Counted from the stretch's first letter, positions 24,706 through 33,622 are shown. The stretch is DNA of 64,000 nt from Arthrobacter sp. 260 (GCF_013116745.1 NZ_JABFOE010000001.1:372001-436000); one strand, 5' to 3'. Made by a program: numbers and translations. The notes: generated from the letters alone by a model not told the origin.

Positions 24706-25796
24706 GCGACTGGGCCGGAATCATATGGCTGGTTGTCCTGCTGATCGGCAACGCCTTTTTTGTCGGCGCCGAATTCGCTGTGATGTCTGCCCGCCGCAGC
24801 CAGATCGAACCGCTGGCCGATGCGGGCTCCAAGCGGGCGAAAACCACGCTGTGGGCAATGGAACACGTCTCCCTGATGCTGGCGTGCGCGCAGCTCGGTA
24901 TCACCGTCTGCTCGCTGCTCATCCTCCAGGTAGCTGAACCTGCCATTCATCATCTTCTGGTGGTTCCCCTGGAGACGGTGGGAATCCCTGCGGGCCCGGC
25001 TGACATCATCGCGTTTGCGATTGCCCTGCTCGTCGTGACCTTCCTGCACGTGACGTTCGGCGAGATGGTTCCGAAGAACATTTCGGTGTCGGTCGCCGAC
25101 AAGGCAGCTTTGCTGCTGGCCCCGCCACTGGTCATGATCGCACGCATCGTGAACCCGATCATCGGCTCGCTGAACTGGCTGGCCAACCACATCCTGCGCG
25201 CCATGAGGGTGGAGCCGAAGGACGAGGTGACCTCGTCCTTCACCCTGGAGGAGGTGCAGTCAATCGTCCAGGAGTCCACCCGGCACGGGTTGGTCGACGA
25301 CGGCTCAGGGCTGATCTCCGGTGCGCTCGAGTTCTCTGGCCAGACAGCAGGCACCGTCATGGTGCCACTGGATGAACTGGTCAGTGTGCGGACCGATTCC
25401 ACGCCCGCCGAGTTTGAGAAGACGGTCGGCAGGACAGGGTTCTCCCGGTTCGTGCTGATGGACGAGAACGATGTCCTCACCGGTTACATGCACCTCAAGG
25501 ACATCATGTCGATCTCGGAGGAGATGTACTCCAAGCCGATCACTGAGAACAAGGTCCGGACTCTTGCAAACCTGTTCCTGGACGACGAAATCGAGACCGC
25601 GTTGAGCACCATGCAGCGTACCGGGTCACACCTCGCTCGGGTGCTCGGTCCCGACGGCGAGACCCACGGAGTGCTGTTCCTCGAGGATGTGATTGAGCAG
25701 CTGATCGGTGAGATCCGCGATGCCACCCAGAACCAGGGACATCGCCGAACGGGGGAGGGCGTCGTCGAGCTGACGGTGGACCGAGGTCTCAGGTAG
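24702..25796 (+). CDS. CNNM/CorC-type hemolysin family protein, second copy
   Basis: 364 residues: DUF21 membrane domain (WAGIIWLVVLLIGNAFFVGA start; CAQLGITVCSLLILQVAEP; VVTFLHVTFGEMVPKNISV), then a CBS pair (~200-320; GTVMVPLDELVSV, LFLEDVIEQLIGEI), but no C-terminal CorC_HlyC domain, so it is shorter than its neighbour. Start at ATG 24702 overlaps the previous stop (ATGA). This split of one long and one short paralogue in tandem is common in actinobacteria and suggests heterodimeric ion transport. The substrate is probably Mg2+ or another divalent cation. The next gene is the zinc-binding lipoprotein after a promoter region. Confidence 0.88.
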   Translation: MSDWAGIIWLVVLLIGNAFFVGAEFAVMSARRSQIEPLADAGSKRAKTTLWAMEHVSLMLACAQLGITVCSLLILQVAEPAIHHLLVVPLETVGIPAGPADIIAFAIALLVVTFLHVTFGEMVPKNISVSVADKAALLLAPPLVMIARIVNPIIGSLNWLANHILRAMRVEPKDEVTSSFTLEEVQSIVQESTRHGLVDDGSGLISGALEFSGQTAGTVMVPLDELVSVRTDSTPAEFEKTVGRTGFSRFVLMDENDVLTGYMHLKDIMSISEEMYSKPITENKVRTLANLFLDDEIETALSTMQRTGSHLARVLGPDGETHGVLFLEDVIEQLIGEIRDATQNQGHRRTGEGVVELTVDRGLR

Positions 25797-25810
25797 CCCC
25801 ATCAGAATAT

Positions 25811-25823
25811 GCGAATGATTCGC
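25811..25823 (+). promoter_or_regulatory. Zur-like operator upstream of znuA
   Basis: GCGAATGATTCGC is a perfect 13-base palindrome around a single central G, in the form expected of Fur/Zur boxes (GAATnATTC core). It lies 8 bases before the likely -10 element TAGACT (25832-25837) and covers the -35 region, so zinc-bound Zur would block transcription of znuACB. Confidence 0.7.
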
Positions 25824-25831
25824 GTTTGCGT

Positions 25832-25837
25832 TAGACT
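25832..25837 (+). promoter_or_regulatory. Candidate -10 element of znuACB
   Basis: TAGACT lies 53 bases before the znuA start; the -35 position falls inside the Zur-like palindrome, which is why no separate -35 hexamer is obvious. Confidence 0.45.
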
Positions 25838-25889
25838 CGAATTCACCGGGTAGTCATCCGAGGCCCCACCCCCTGAAGATCGAGGAACA

Positions 25890-26876
25890 ATGCGACGTCT
25901 TTCCACATCGACAGCTTTCGTCGGAGTAGCAGCGGCGGCACTTGCCCTGACCGGGTGCGGCCAGTCAGGTGACCCGGCCGCTGCTGACTCGTCCGCCGAA
26001 GGCATCCAGGTAGTGTCCTCCACCAACGTCTACGGAGACATTGCCGAGACCATTGGCGGGGAGTTCGTCACGGTGACCTCGATCGTGAACTCGCTCTCAC
26101 AGGACCCGCACTCCTACGAGGCAACGGTGCAGGACAAACTGGCCGTGTCCGAGGCGGAGCTGCTGATCGAGAATGGTGGAGGGTATGACCCGTTCCTCCA
26201 CCAGCTGGCAGACGAAGTGGAAATGGACCACGACTACATTGTCTCGGCGGTCGCCGTTTCCGGTTACGAAGAGTCCGAGGAGGAACATGCCGACCATGCT
26301 GATGAGTCCGGCGACCACGCCGAGGATGACCACTCGGATCACTCCCACGGATCCGTAAACGAGCACGTCTGGTACGACCTTGCGGCGATGGCAACAGTCG
26401 CTGAGGACATCGGGTCGAAGCTGTCCAGCCTCGACCCGGACAACGCCGAAACGTACCAGAGCAACGTCGAGGACTTCACCACCGGGATCAGCGCGCTGAC
26501 CGACCGGCTGGCTGACCTCAGCAGCACCGCCGACGGGCAGACCGTCGCGATTACCGAACCCGTCCCGGTCTACCTCCTGGAGGCGGCAGGACTTCAGAAC
26601 GTCACCCCCGAAGGCTATAGCGAGGCCATCGAAGAAGGCTCCGATGTGTCAGTGGCCGTCCTGAACGACATGATGAACCTGATGGAGGACGAGTCGCTGG
26701 CCTTCCTTGCCTATAATGAGCAGACGGAAAGCCCCCAGACCCAGACCGTCCGCGACGCGGCGGACGCGGCAGGGGTGCCTATTGTGAACTTCACCGAAAC
26801 GGTGCCTGACGGGGAGGACTTCCTGAGCTGGATGACCGCCAACGTGGACGGCATCGAAAGCATCCTCGCCCCCTGA
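25890..26876 (+). CDS. znuA: Zinc ABC transporter substrate-binding lipoprotein
   Basis: 328-residue cluster A-1 binding protein. The signal peptide ends at the lipobox LTGC near residue 23. Zinc ligands are His in LSQDPHSYEA and NEHVWYD, and a Glu/Asp set near the C-terminus. Between residues ~115 and 152 lies a His/Asp/Glu-rich loop (EEHADHADESGDHAEDDHSD, then HSHG) typical of zinc-specific ZnuA, absent from the manganese-type protein encoded at 5667. RBS GAGGA precedes the ATG. First gene of znuACB, under a Zur-like box. The loop probably collects zinc outside the membrane and passes it to the permease. Confidence 0.9.
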   Translation: MRRLSTSTAFVGVAAAALALTGCGQSGDPAAADSSAEGIQVVSSTNVYGDIAETIGGEFVTVTSIVNSLSQDPHSYEATVQDKLAVSEAELLIENGGGYDPFLHQLADEVEMDHDYIVSAVAVSGYEESEEEHADHADESGDHAEDDHSDHSHGSVNEHVWYDLAAMATVAEDIGSKLSSLDPDNAETYQSNVEDFTTGISALTDRLADLSSTADGQTVAITEPVPVYLLEAAGLQNVTPEGYSEAIEEGSDVSVAVLNDMMNLMEDESLAFLAYNEQTESPQTQTVRDAADAAGVPIVNFTETVPDGEDFLSWMTANVDGIESILAP

Positions 26877-26919
26877 TCTGGTGCCACCTACCTTCTGCTG
26901 GAGCTGAACCCCACTGGCC

Positions 26920-27750
26920 TTGACCCATGAACACCGAACGACTGATCACCGCACCGCTGAACCGATGGTTCAACTGCGGTCGGCGTCCCTGTCGTTTGGC
27001 GACCGCGTGCTCTGGCGGGACCTCGATCTCGACATCCACCCCGGTGAGTTTTTCGCCGTCCTCGGGCCGAACGGGTCAGGCAAGACCAGCCTCCTGAAGG
27101 TCCTCCTGGGTCTGCAGCAACTCGACTCTGGATCAGCCACGGTGAACGGGTCCGGGGTGCGGCGGGGAAGCCGGGACATCGGGTATATCCCACAGCAGAA
27201 ATCGTTCCCTCCCGAGACCCCGTTGCGGGCACGGGACCTGGTGGGCCTGGGCGTGGATGGGCACCGCTGGGGACTGCGCTGGCGGGGCAAGGAGTACAAC
27301 GCGACAGTCGAGGCGCTGTTGGACAAGGTGGGGGCCTCGGACTACGCCGACGCCCCGGTCGGTCGGCTGTCCGGCGGCGAGCAGCAGCGGCTCCGCGCGG
27401 CGCAGGCACTGGCCAGCAATCCCCAGGTGTTGCTCTGCGACGAGCCGCTCCTGTCACTGGACCTGCACCACCAGCAGGCAGTCAGCGGCCTGATCAATTC
27501 CCAGTGCCGGGACAACGACTCAGCGGTCGTCTTCGTCACCCACGAGATCAACCCCATCATCGACTATGTGGACCGGGTGCTTTACCTGGCTGGCGGACAG
27601 TTCAGGGTGGGACCGCCGCACGAGGTGATGACCAGCGAGGTGCTCTCGGAGCTCTACAACAGCAACGTCGAGGTTCTGCATAGCAAGGGGCGGATCATCG
27701 TCGTCGGGCTCCCCGATGACACCACCCATCACCATGCGGAAGGACACTGA
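26920..27750 (+). CDS. znuC: Zinc ABC transporter ATP-binding protein
   Basis: 276 residues from a TTG at 26920; Walker A is GPNGSGKTS, Q-loop IPQQKSFP, signature RLSGGEQQR, Walker B LLCDEPLLSLDLHH, H-loop VTHE. The start is uncertain: no good Shine-Dalgarno sequence precedes either 26920 or the ATG at 26965 (which would remove a His-rich THEHRTTDH lead). The C-terminal end is also His-rich (THHHAEGH). These tails could hold zinc near the transporter. The gene lies 43 bases after znuA and 2 bases before znuB, so it is part of the zinc operon. Confidence 0.87.
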   Translation: MTHEHRTTDHRTAEPMVQLRSASLSFGDRVLWRDLDLDIHPGEFFAVLGPNGSGKTSLLKVLLGLQQLDSGSATVNGSGVRRGSRDIGYIPQQKSFPPETPLRARDLVGLGVDGHRWGLRWRGKEYNATVEALLDKVGASDYADAPVGRLSGGEQQRLRAAQALASNPQVLLCDEPLLSLDLHHQQAVSGLINSQCRDNDSAVVFVTHEINPIIDYVDRVLYLAGGQFRVGPPHEVMTSEVLSELYNSNVEVLHSKGRIIVVGLPDDTTHHHAEGH

Positions 27751-27752
27751 CA

Positions 27753-28640
27753 GTGGACCTGCAGGAGATCTTCACCGCCATCTTCAATTTTGAGAACTAC
27801 GCCGACCTGTTGCCCCTGGTGCAGAATTCGCTGTGGGCGGGGGCAGTACTCGGGCTGCTGGGTGGACTGATCGGCACCTTCGTGATGATGAGGGACCTGG
27901 CGTTCGCCGTACACGGCATCGCCGAACTGTCCTTTGCCGGCGCCGCGTTCGCCCTGCTCATCGGCGCCAACGTCATCTACGGCTCACTCGTCGGTTCGGT
28001 GATGGCTGCCGTGTTGCTCGGGGTGATGGGCATCAGGGCCCGGGACCGCAACTCGATCATTGGCGTGATCATGCCGTTCGGCCTCGGCCTCGGCATCCTC
28101 TTCCTGGCACTCTACGAGGGCCGGGCGGCCAACAAGTTCGGTCTGCTGACCGGTCAGATCGTCTCGGTGGACGACGTGCAGCTGTCCCTTCTGGTCGGCT
28201 GCGCCCTTGCCGTGATGGTGGCGCTGCTGGCGATCTGGCGTCCGCTGACCTTCGCCAGCGCCGACGCCGACCTCGCCGAGGCGCGGGGGGTACCCGTGCG
28301 CGGACTGTCGATCATGTTCATGTTCCTGCTCGGCGTCTCGGTGGCCCTGTCCATCCAGGTGGTGGGGGCCCTGCTGGTGCTCGCCCTGCTCATCACACCG
28401 GCGGCGGCAGCGCTGAAGGTGACCTCATCGCCACGGCTGGTGGTGCTTCTCAGCGTGGTGTTCGCCTGCCTCTCGGTGGTCGGCGGCATCCTGCTGGCGC
28501 TCGGCGGGCGGATTCCGATCAGCCCCTACGTGACGACCATTTCCTTTGTCATCTATTTGATCTGCCGCACCATCAGCTGGCAGCGGGGGCGGCGAACCAG
28601 CTCCAGTACCCGCCAGCCAACGCAGGTACGCTCAGCCTAG
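27753..28640 (+). CDS. znuB: Zinc ABC transporter permease
   Basis: 295-residue ABC-3 family permease with about eight membrane helices. Typical parts are FVMMRDLAFAVHGIAELSFAGAAFALLIG near residue 50 and VVGALLVLALLITPAAAA near 205-225. It forms the channel with ZnuC. GTG at 27753, two bases after the ATPase stop, has GGAAGGACA as RBS. The C-terminal polar tail (RTSSSTRQP) is cytosolic. Its stop overlaps the stop of the convergent zur gene in CTAG (28637-28640). Zinc specificity is inferred from the ZnuA loop, the Zur box and the neighbouring zur gene. Confidence 0.9.
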   Translation: MDLQEIFTAIFNFENYADLLPLVQNSLWAGAVLGLLGGLIGTFVMMRDLAFAVHGIAELSFAGAAFALLIGANVIYGSLVGSVMAAVLLGVMGIRARDRNSIIGVIMPFGLGLGILFLALYEGRAANKFGLLTGQIVSVDDVQLSLLVGCALAVMVALLAIWRPLTFASADADLAEARGVPVRGLSIMFMFLLGVSVALSIQVVGALLVLALLITPAAAALKVTSSPRLVVLLSVVFACLSVVGGILLALGGRIPISPYVTTISFVIYLICRTISWQRGRRTSSSTRQPTQVRSA

Positions 28641-29074
28641 CCCGGCGCCTGACCGGTCGAGCACAGCGGGCACAGGCCGTAGATCTCCACGGTGTGCGCC
28701 ACCTCGGTGTAGCCGTGCTCCTCGGCAATCCTTGCGGCCCACTTCTCGACGGCGGGCGCTTCGATTTCCACCGCTCGGCCGCAGTTGCGGCACAGCAGAT
28801 GGTGATGATGATGGGGGGCTGCGCACCTGCGGTAGACGGCTTCGTTTTCGCCGTTCCTCAGCACATCGACCAGACCGTCCTCGGACATCGACTGCAGAAT
28901 GCGGTACGTGGTGGCGAGGGACACCGCATGACCCGCCTCGTGCAACAGCCGGTGCAGCTCCTGGGTACTGACAAAATCGTCCAGGTCATCGAGCGCTGCG
29001 CTCACTGCCAGTCGCTGCTTGGTGACCCGCTGTTCAGTCCCTTTACGGGCTGCCGGTTCTGCTGTTGGTGGCAC
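28637..29074 (-). CDS. zur: Fur-family zinc uptake regulator
   Basis: 145-residue Fur-family repressor. The winged helix (TKQRLAVSAALDDLDDFVST, then SLATTYRILQSMSEDGLVDV) is at about residues 15-80, and the regulatory zinc site and structural site follow (HHHHHLLCRNCGRAVEIE and ...YGLCPLC near the C-terminus, with two CxxC pairs). The HHHHH motif is typical of Zur. GTG at 29074 has AGGAGG 9 nt upstream; the frame upstream is open but overlaps the divergent MBL gene's promoter. Convergent with znuB, with the stop codons overlapping. It presumably represses znuACB through the box at 25811. Confidence 0.9.
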   Translation of the reverse strand: MPPTAEPAARKGTEQRVTKQRLAVSAALDDLDDFVSTQELHRLLHEAGHAVSLATTYRILQSMSEDGLVDVLRNGENEAVYRRCAAPHHHHHLLCRNCGRAVEIEAPAVEKWAARIAEEHGYTEVAHTVEIYGLCPLCSTGQAPG

Positions 29075-29171
29075 TGTGAATCGCCTCCTGACGGCTCGGA
29101 CATTACTGACCCCGCGAACAAGATTACCAGCGCTGCGCGGGTCGCCCTGTTGGCGGGCAGGGCCCTGACGG

Positions 29172-29177
29172 TAGGCT
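29172..29177 (+). promoter_or_regulatory. Candidate leaderless promoter of the MBL-fold gene
   Basis: TAGGCT ends 6 bases before ATG 29184, and TTGGCG (29150-29155) lies 16 bases upstream, a usual -35/-10 spacing. No Shine-Dalgarno sequence follows, so transcription should begin at the start codon. Confidence 0.6.
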
Positions 29178-29183
29178 GACGCG

Positions 29184-29843
29184 ATGAAGCTCACCAAATT
29201 CACCCACTCCTGTGTCCGGCTGGAAAAAGAGGGTGCGGTGCTGGTCATCGATCCGGGATCGTTCTCCGAGGTGGAGACCGCCCTCGCCGGTGCGCACGCC
29301 CTCCTGATCACCCACCAGCATCCCGACCACATCGACGAGGACCGGGTGGTGGCCGCGCTCCAGGACGACCCGTCCCTGGTGGTGTACGCGCCGGAGGTGG
29401 TGGCGGGTGTGCTGGCCGAACGGCTCGACGAGGACGCCTCCGGAAGAGTCCACACAGCGGCGCCGGAGCAGCGCTACAGCGTTGCCGGGTTCGAGGTGCA
29501 GACGTTCGGCGGCCAGCACGCGATGATCCACCCGCAGATCCCGGTGGTCGCGAATATCGGCTACGTGATTGACGGCAACCTCTACCATCCGGGAGATTCT
29601 TTCATCGTTCCCCACGGTATCGACATCACCACGCTGCTGGTCCCGGTGCATGCCCCGTGGTCGAAGATCGCTGAGGTCATCGACTTTGTCACTTCGGTGC
29701 GCGCGCCGCGGGCCCATCAGATCCACGATGCACTGCTCAATGACACGGGACTGCAGATGGTCGAGGGCCACGTTGCCCGGCTCGGCGGACTGTACGGTAC
29801 CGACTTCCGCCATCTGGCCCCGGGTGACAGCGTGACCATCTAG
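29184..29843 (+). CDS. MBL-fold metallo-hydrolase (UlaG-like)
   Basis: 219-residue protein of the metallo-beta-lactamase superfamily, single domain. The zinc motif THQHPDHID is at residues 43-51 (H44, H46, D48, H49), the lead-in is FTHSCVRLEKEGAVLVIDPG, and later ligands are in FGGQHAMIH, YHPGDS and HAPWS. The pattern is closest to the UlaG/UPF0173 branch that hydrolyses or isomerises small molecules; substrate unknown. Start codon has a 6-base spacing from a TAGGCT hexamer (leaderless). The stop overlaps that of the convergent phoD-like gene within CTAG (29840-29843). Confidence 0.85.
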   Translation: MKLTKFTHSCVRLEKEGAVLVIDPGSFSEVETALAGAHALLITHQHPDHIDEDRVVAALQDDPSLVVYAPEVVAGVLAERLDEDASGRVHTAAPEQRYSVAGFEVQTFGGQHAMIHPQIPVVANIGYVIDGNLYHPGDSFIVPHGIDITTLLVPVHAPWSKIAEVIDFVTSVRAPRAHQIHDALLNDTGLQMVEGHVARLGGLYGTDFRHLAPGDSVTI

Positions 29844-31528
29844 TGCTGGGAGGACCCCGTAACGGCGGGTGAGATCCTGGGGGAGACGGTCACTGTCGAC
29901 ACCTGCTCAAGCTGGGGTGAGAGGTGGTCTCCGTCGACAACGACGCCGCGCTCCCACCAGAACCGGAGCCCGTCCGGGCCGTCCTGGAGGCCCGCGAGGT
30001 TGTTGTCGAACCAGGGCCCCTTGAGGCCTGACCATCGGAACGGCGGGTTCGGGACCTTGGCGGATCGGGCCACCAGTGCGCCCACCGGGCTCGCGACGCC
30101 GTAGGACAGGATTGCCGTCGCAAACCGCATGGCGCGAGGGAGCGGGTTGCGGATCGGCGAGCACACCGCCTGGATAATCCGGCTGCCCGAGGTGCGCTCC
30201 ACCTCGGAAACGTAGGAAAAGTGCACGTCTCCGGACAGGAAGGTGACCGTCTCCGGCGCCGGGCCTCGCAGCCCGTCGGCCACCTCGACCGCCATCCGTG
30301 CGACAGTCCTGAAGCTCCGCTGGAACGCCCCCCAGTGTTCCAGATCAACGGTGCGCCGCATTTTCTCGCCGATTTTCGCGCCAACCTTTCCCCAGGCGCC
30401 GTCGGCCAGCGCCTCGTTCCAGGCCTCGATGTGGTGCAGGCCGGCGGGGAGCAGGAAGGGCAGCGAAGTGGCGATCAGCAGATGACGGAAGCCGCCCTGC
30501 ATCTGGCCGTCCAGCCAGTCCATCTCCTGCTCATCGAGGATCGAGCGCCTGGCGGGGTCGAGAACCCTTCCCGCGCGCGAGTCGACGACCACCAGGCGCA
30601 CGTCGCCGATTTCCCGGGCATAGCTCCAGCGGTAGGTGGAGGGTTGCTGATTCGCCCGGTCGGCGAACCGGTCCAGCACGTCGCTGATATCCAACTCGTC
30701 CTCGCCCTGATGGCCGGCAATGACCTGCCAGATTTCGTCCCCGGCCCGGTGCTCGGGGGAGAGGTTGCCCAGATGCTGGTGGACCCAGTAGGACCCAAGT
30801 CCCGAGACGATGCGTCCCTGCCACCAGGATGTCTCCTCCATTGACTGTTTCCACTTCAGGGACGTGTTCCAGTCGTCCCGGATGTCGTGGTCGTCGAAAA
30901 TCATGGCGCTGGGCAGGGTGGAGAGCAGCCACCGGTTGGCGTCGTCCGACCATGCAAGGTTGTACAGGTGCGCGTACTCCTCGTAGTCCTTCAGTTCCTC
31001 GCCGGGTTCCTCGCTGATGTCCCTCCGGGCCTTGATGAACTCCTGCATCGCGTCGGAAGTCACGTCCGCGTACACCTGGTCGCCAAGGAAGACCACCAGG
31101 TCTGGCCACGCCACGTCGTCGACGCCGTTCGCCATGTTGAGGGCATAGGCCCGCATTGAATCGACGCCGTGCTTGCCGTTGCCGGCCTCGTTGTGGGGGA
31201 CACTGGTCCGGCAGGAGCCGAAAGCCATCTTGATGGGCTTGCCGGGGGCCAGGGTGGCGATCTTCGAGGGCGGATACTGGGACCCTTCTTCCGGCCACAC
31301 CAGTTCCCCGTCGATCGACACCGTGTATTCGGAGACGGAACCGGGTTCCAGGCCATCGACTTCGACGAGGGCGTAGTGGTGGCCGTGGACGCCGAAGGTC
31401 CGGGCAGTCCAGGAACGCTGCCCGGCAGTGACCGTCACCAGCGCCGCGCGGCGGGTTTCCACCCAGATGCTTGCCGACGTGAGGTCGACATACCGCATCA
31501 TGGGGCCAAGCACCAGGGAATCAGTCAT
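29840..31528 (-). CDS. phoD: Alkaline phosphatase D family protein (PhoD-like)
   Basis: 562-residue PhoD-type metallophosphatase. An N-terminal fibronectin-like beta domain (to ~residue 95) precedes the catalytic part: AFGSCRTSVPHNEAG, VVFLGDQVYADVTSDAM, IFDDHDIRDDWNTS and SGDVHFSYV bind calcium/iron in relatives. There is no visible Tat or Sec signal peptide, unlike the secreted Bacillus PhoD, so it is probably cytosolic or membrane-associated. It likely acts on phosphate mono- or diesters, possibly teichoic acid or phospholipids. TAGAAC ends 6 bases before the ATG, a leaderless geometry. Convergent with the MBL-fold gene. Confidence 0.86.
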   Translation of the reverse strand: MTDSLVLGPMMRYVDLTSASIWVETRRAALVTVTAGQRSWTARTFGVHGHHYALVEVDGLEPGSVSEYTVSIDGELVWPEEGSQYPPSKIATLAPGKPIKMAFGSCRTSVPHNEAGNGKHGVDSMRAYALNMANGVDDVAWPDLVVFLGDQVYADVTSDAMQEFIKARRDISEEPGEELKDYEEYAHLYNLAWSDDANRWLLSTLPSAMIFDDHDIRDDWNTSLKWKQSMEETSWWQGRIVSGLGSYWVHQHLGNLSPEHRAGDEIWQVIAGHQGEDELDISDVLDRFADRANQQPSTYRWSYAREIGDVRLVVVDSRAGRVLDPARRSILDEQEMDWLDGQMQGGFRHLLIATSLPFLLPAGLHHIEAWNEALADGAWGKVGAKIGEKMRRTVDLEHWGAFQRSFRTVARMAVEVADGLRGPAPETVTFLSGDVHFSYVSEVERTSGSRIIQAVCSPIRNPLPRAMRFATAILSYGVASPVGALVARSAKVPNPPFRWSGLKGPWFDNNLAGLQDGPDGLRFWWERGVVVDGDHLSPQLEQVSTVTVSPRISPAVTGSSQH

Positions 31529-31534
31529 GCCTCA

Positions 31535-31540
31535 GTTCTA
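31535..31540 (-). promoter_or_regulatory. Candidate leaderless -10 element of phoD-like gene
   Basis: TAGAAC on the minus strand ends exactly 6 nt before ATG 31528, with no Shine-Dalgarno sequence between. Confidence 0.45.
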
Positions 31541-31574
31541 CCCGGTTCACGCGGCCGCCGCTATCTGGGGTCGC

Positions 31575-32657
31575 TCAGTCGTGCCACGTTCCAGTGGAGA
31601 AGAACCGCTCCAGCTGGGCCGCCGCGGGTGCCGGATCCAAGCCGCGGGCGGCCAGCCAGGCGTCGTCGTCGTACGACCCGGCGTACCGGGTGCCGGCGTC
31701 ACACATCAATGAGACCACGCTGCCCCGCCGTCCCTCGGCGATCATTCCGGCGATCAGGCGCCAGACGCCCCACAGGTTGGTCCCGGTGGACGGCCCGGCA
31801 TGAAGGCCGGTGAGGTCCCTCAGGTGCCGCATAGCGGCGACGGAGGCGGCATCGGGCACCTGGATCATGTGGTCGATCACTCCCGGCACAAAACTGGGTT
31901 CCAGCCGGGGCCGTCCGATGCCCTCGATGCGGGAGGGGCTGCCCGCCGCGGAGGTGCCGCGGTTGAGCCAGGCCGGGTAGAACGCCGAGTTCTCCGGGTC
32001 GACCACGGCCAGCCGGGTTGGGTGACGCTGGTACCTGATATACCGGCCGATGGTGGCGCTGGTGCCGCCGGTTCCGGCGCCCACCACGATCCAGTCGGGG
32101 ATGGGGTGCTGTTCCAGGGCGAGCTGGCCGAAGATCGATTCGGCAATGTTGTTGTTGCCGCGCCAGTCGGTGGCCCGCTCCGCGTACGTGAACTGGTCCA
32201 TGTAGTGGCCACCGGCGGTGGCAGCGAGCTCGGCGGCAGCGTCATACACGTCGGAAGCGTGCTCCACGAAGTGGCAGGCTCCGCCGTACTGTTCGATCAG
32301 GTCGATCTTTTCCTTGCTGGTGGTCCGGGTCATCACGGCAATGAACGGCAGGTCGAGGAGTTGAGCGAAATAGGCCTCCGAGACCGCCGTCGAACCACTG
32401 GATGCCTCCACGATGGTGGTGTTCTCGGTGATCCAGCCGTTGACCAGGCCGAAGAGGAACAGGGACCGTGCCAACCGATGCTTGAGGCTGCCGGTGCGGT
32501 GCGTCGACTCGTCCTTGAGGAACAGGTCGACACCCCAGTGCTCCGGCAATGGAACCGCATACAGGTGCGTATCGGCCGACCGGTTGTTCTCGGCTTCGAT
32601 GCGGCGGATCGCCTCCGCCGCCCAGGACCGTTCGGAGAGGGGCGTCAGGATAGTCAC
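31575..32657 (-). CDS. cds1: PLP-dependent cysteine desulfhydrase/synthase-family protein (Cds1-like)
   Basis: 360-residue fold-type II PLP enzyme. PLP Lys59 is in TGSLKHRLA; the substrate loop [14 protein letters not shown] follows at ~85-100, and the phosphate-binding [15 protein letters not shown] at ~190-205. The overall sequence resembles the actinobacterial cysteine desulfhydrase Cds1, which releases H2S, pyruvate and ammonia from cysteine; O-acetylserine sulfhydrylase activity is the alternative. The GTG at 32657 is preceded by TAGGCT exactly 6 bases away, so it is probably leaderless. It stands between phoD and the rhodanese-type sulfurtransferase, which would both fit a cysteine/sulfur theme. 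Confidence 0.85.
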   Translation of the reverse strand: MTILTPLSERSWAAEAIRRIEAENNRSADTHLYAVPLPEHWGVDLFLKDESTHRTGSLKHRLARSLFLFGLVNGWITENTTIVEASSGSTAVSEAYFAQLLDLPFIAVMTRTTSKEKIDLIEQYGGACHFVEHASDVYDAAAELAATAGGHYMDQFTYAERATDWRGNNNIAESIFGQLALEQHPIPDWIVVGAGTGGTSATIGRYIRYQRHPTRLAVVDPENSAFYPAWLNRGTSAAGSPSRIEGIGRPRLEPSFVPGVIDHMIQVPDAASVAAMRHLRDLTGLHAGPSTGTNLWGVWRLIAGMIAEGRRGSVVSLMCDAGTRYAGSYDDDAWLAARGLDPAPAAAQLERFFSTGTWHD

Positions 32658-32663
32658 GGGTTC

Positions 32664-32669
32664 AGCCTA
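32664..32669 (-). promoter_or_regulatory. Candidate leaderless -10 element of cds1-like gene
   Basis: TAGGCT ends 6 bases before GTG 32657 on the minus strand, in the same GGTAGGCTGA context seen before the MBL-fold gene. Confidence 0.5.
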
Positions 32670-32791
32670 CCGGCCACTTCCCAGCCCGCAGATGAGTCTG
32701 AGGTGCCGGATTACAAAACCAGCACCGGCTGTGGTGGACTGGTGCACATAGGCCCGGCAGTGTTGCCGGTCACATTCAAAAGGAGATCTTG

Positions 32792-33622
32792 ATGAAGACT
32801 CTGATGGACGTGCAGGCCCTGCGGGACCGGATGACCTCCGGTCTGCAGACGGTCCTGCTGGATGTCCGCTGGACGCTGGGCGATCCCCACGGCCACGGCC
32901 ATTACCAATCAGCCCACATCCCCGGCGCCGTCTACGTTGACCTGGAGTCCACGCTCAGTGCCGAACCATCAGCCCGCGAGGGCAGGCACCCACTCCCGAG
33001 CCTTGACCGCTTGCAGGAAGCCGCCCGGCAGTGGGGGATCAACGACGGCGACGTCGTCGTCGCCTACGACAACTCGGGCAACACCTCGGCTGCACGGCTC
33101 TGGTGGCTGCTGCGCTGGGCCGGGCTTGAGACGGTGCACCTGCTCGACGGCGGGCTCACCGCCTGGACAGCAGCCGGCTTCGAGACCGAGGGCGGCGAGG
33201 AGCAGCACTGTCTCGGCGAGGTCGACCTGACGCAGGGGGCCATGCCGGTGACCGGCCTCGATGCCGTAGCTGACCTCGCCCGGGATGGAGTCCTGCTGGA
33301 CGCCCGCGCCGGTGAACGGTTCCGCGGCGAAGTGGAACCACTGGATCCGAAGGCAGGCCACATTCCCGGGGCGATCAGTGCACCCACCACCGAGAACCTC
33401 GCCGCCGACCTGCGGTTCAAGACGCCGCAGGACCTCAGGGAACGATTCGAGGCCCTCGGGGTCAGCGACACGGTCGACGTCGCCGTGTACTGCGGGTCGG
33501 GGATTACCGCCGCCCACCAGATCGCCGCCTTGGAGATTGCCGGCTACCGTGCCGCGCTGTATCCGGGATCCTGGTCCCAGTGGTCGTCGCGGTCCGAGTT
33601 GCCGGTGGCAACCGGAGCCTAG
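32792..33622 (+). CDS. sseA: Sulfurtransferase, two rhodanese domains (SseA-like)
   Basis: 276 residues with two tandem rhodanese folds. The first (~1-130) has VLLDVRWTLGDPHG, the second (~150-270) carries the active-site loop CGSGITA near residue 234 with catalytic Cys. The CGSG(I/V)TA loop fits 3-mercaptopyruvate sulfurtransferase better than thiosulfate sulfurtransferase. It moves sulfane sulfur to cyanide or thiol acceptors. Start ATG 32792 (an in-frame TTG is one codon earlier) has AAAGGAGATCTTG as RBS. Divergent from cds1, 133 bases away; followed by the HIT protein 43 bases later. Confidence 0.88.
   Translation: MKTLMDVQALRDRMTSGLQTVLLDVRWTLGDPHGHGHYQSAHIPGAVYVDLESTLSAEPSAREGRHPLPSLDRLQEAARQWGINDGDVVVAYDNSGNTSAARLWWLLRWAGLETVHLLDGGLTAWTAAGFETEGGEEQHCLGEVDLTQGAMPVTGLDAVADLARDGVLLDARAGERFRGEVEPLDPKAGHIPGAISAPTTENLAADLRFKTPQDLRERFEALGVSDTVDVAVYCGSGITAAHQIAALEIAGYRAALYPGSWSQWSSRSELPVATGA

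Noticed and set aside
27833-29179. 448-codon frame overlapping znuB and zur
   Set aside because: It covers two recognised genes in other frames and its translation is Arg/Gly-rich without motifs.
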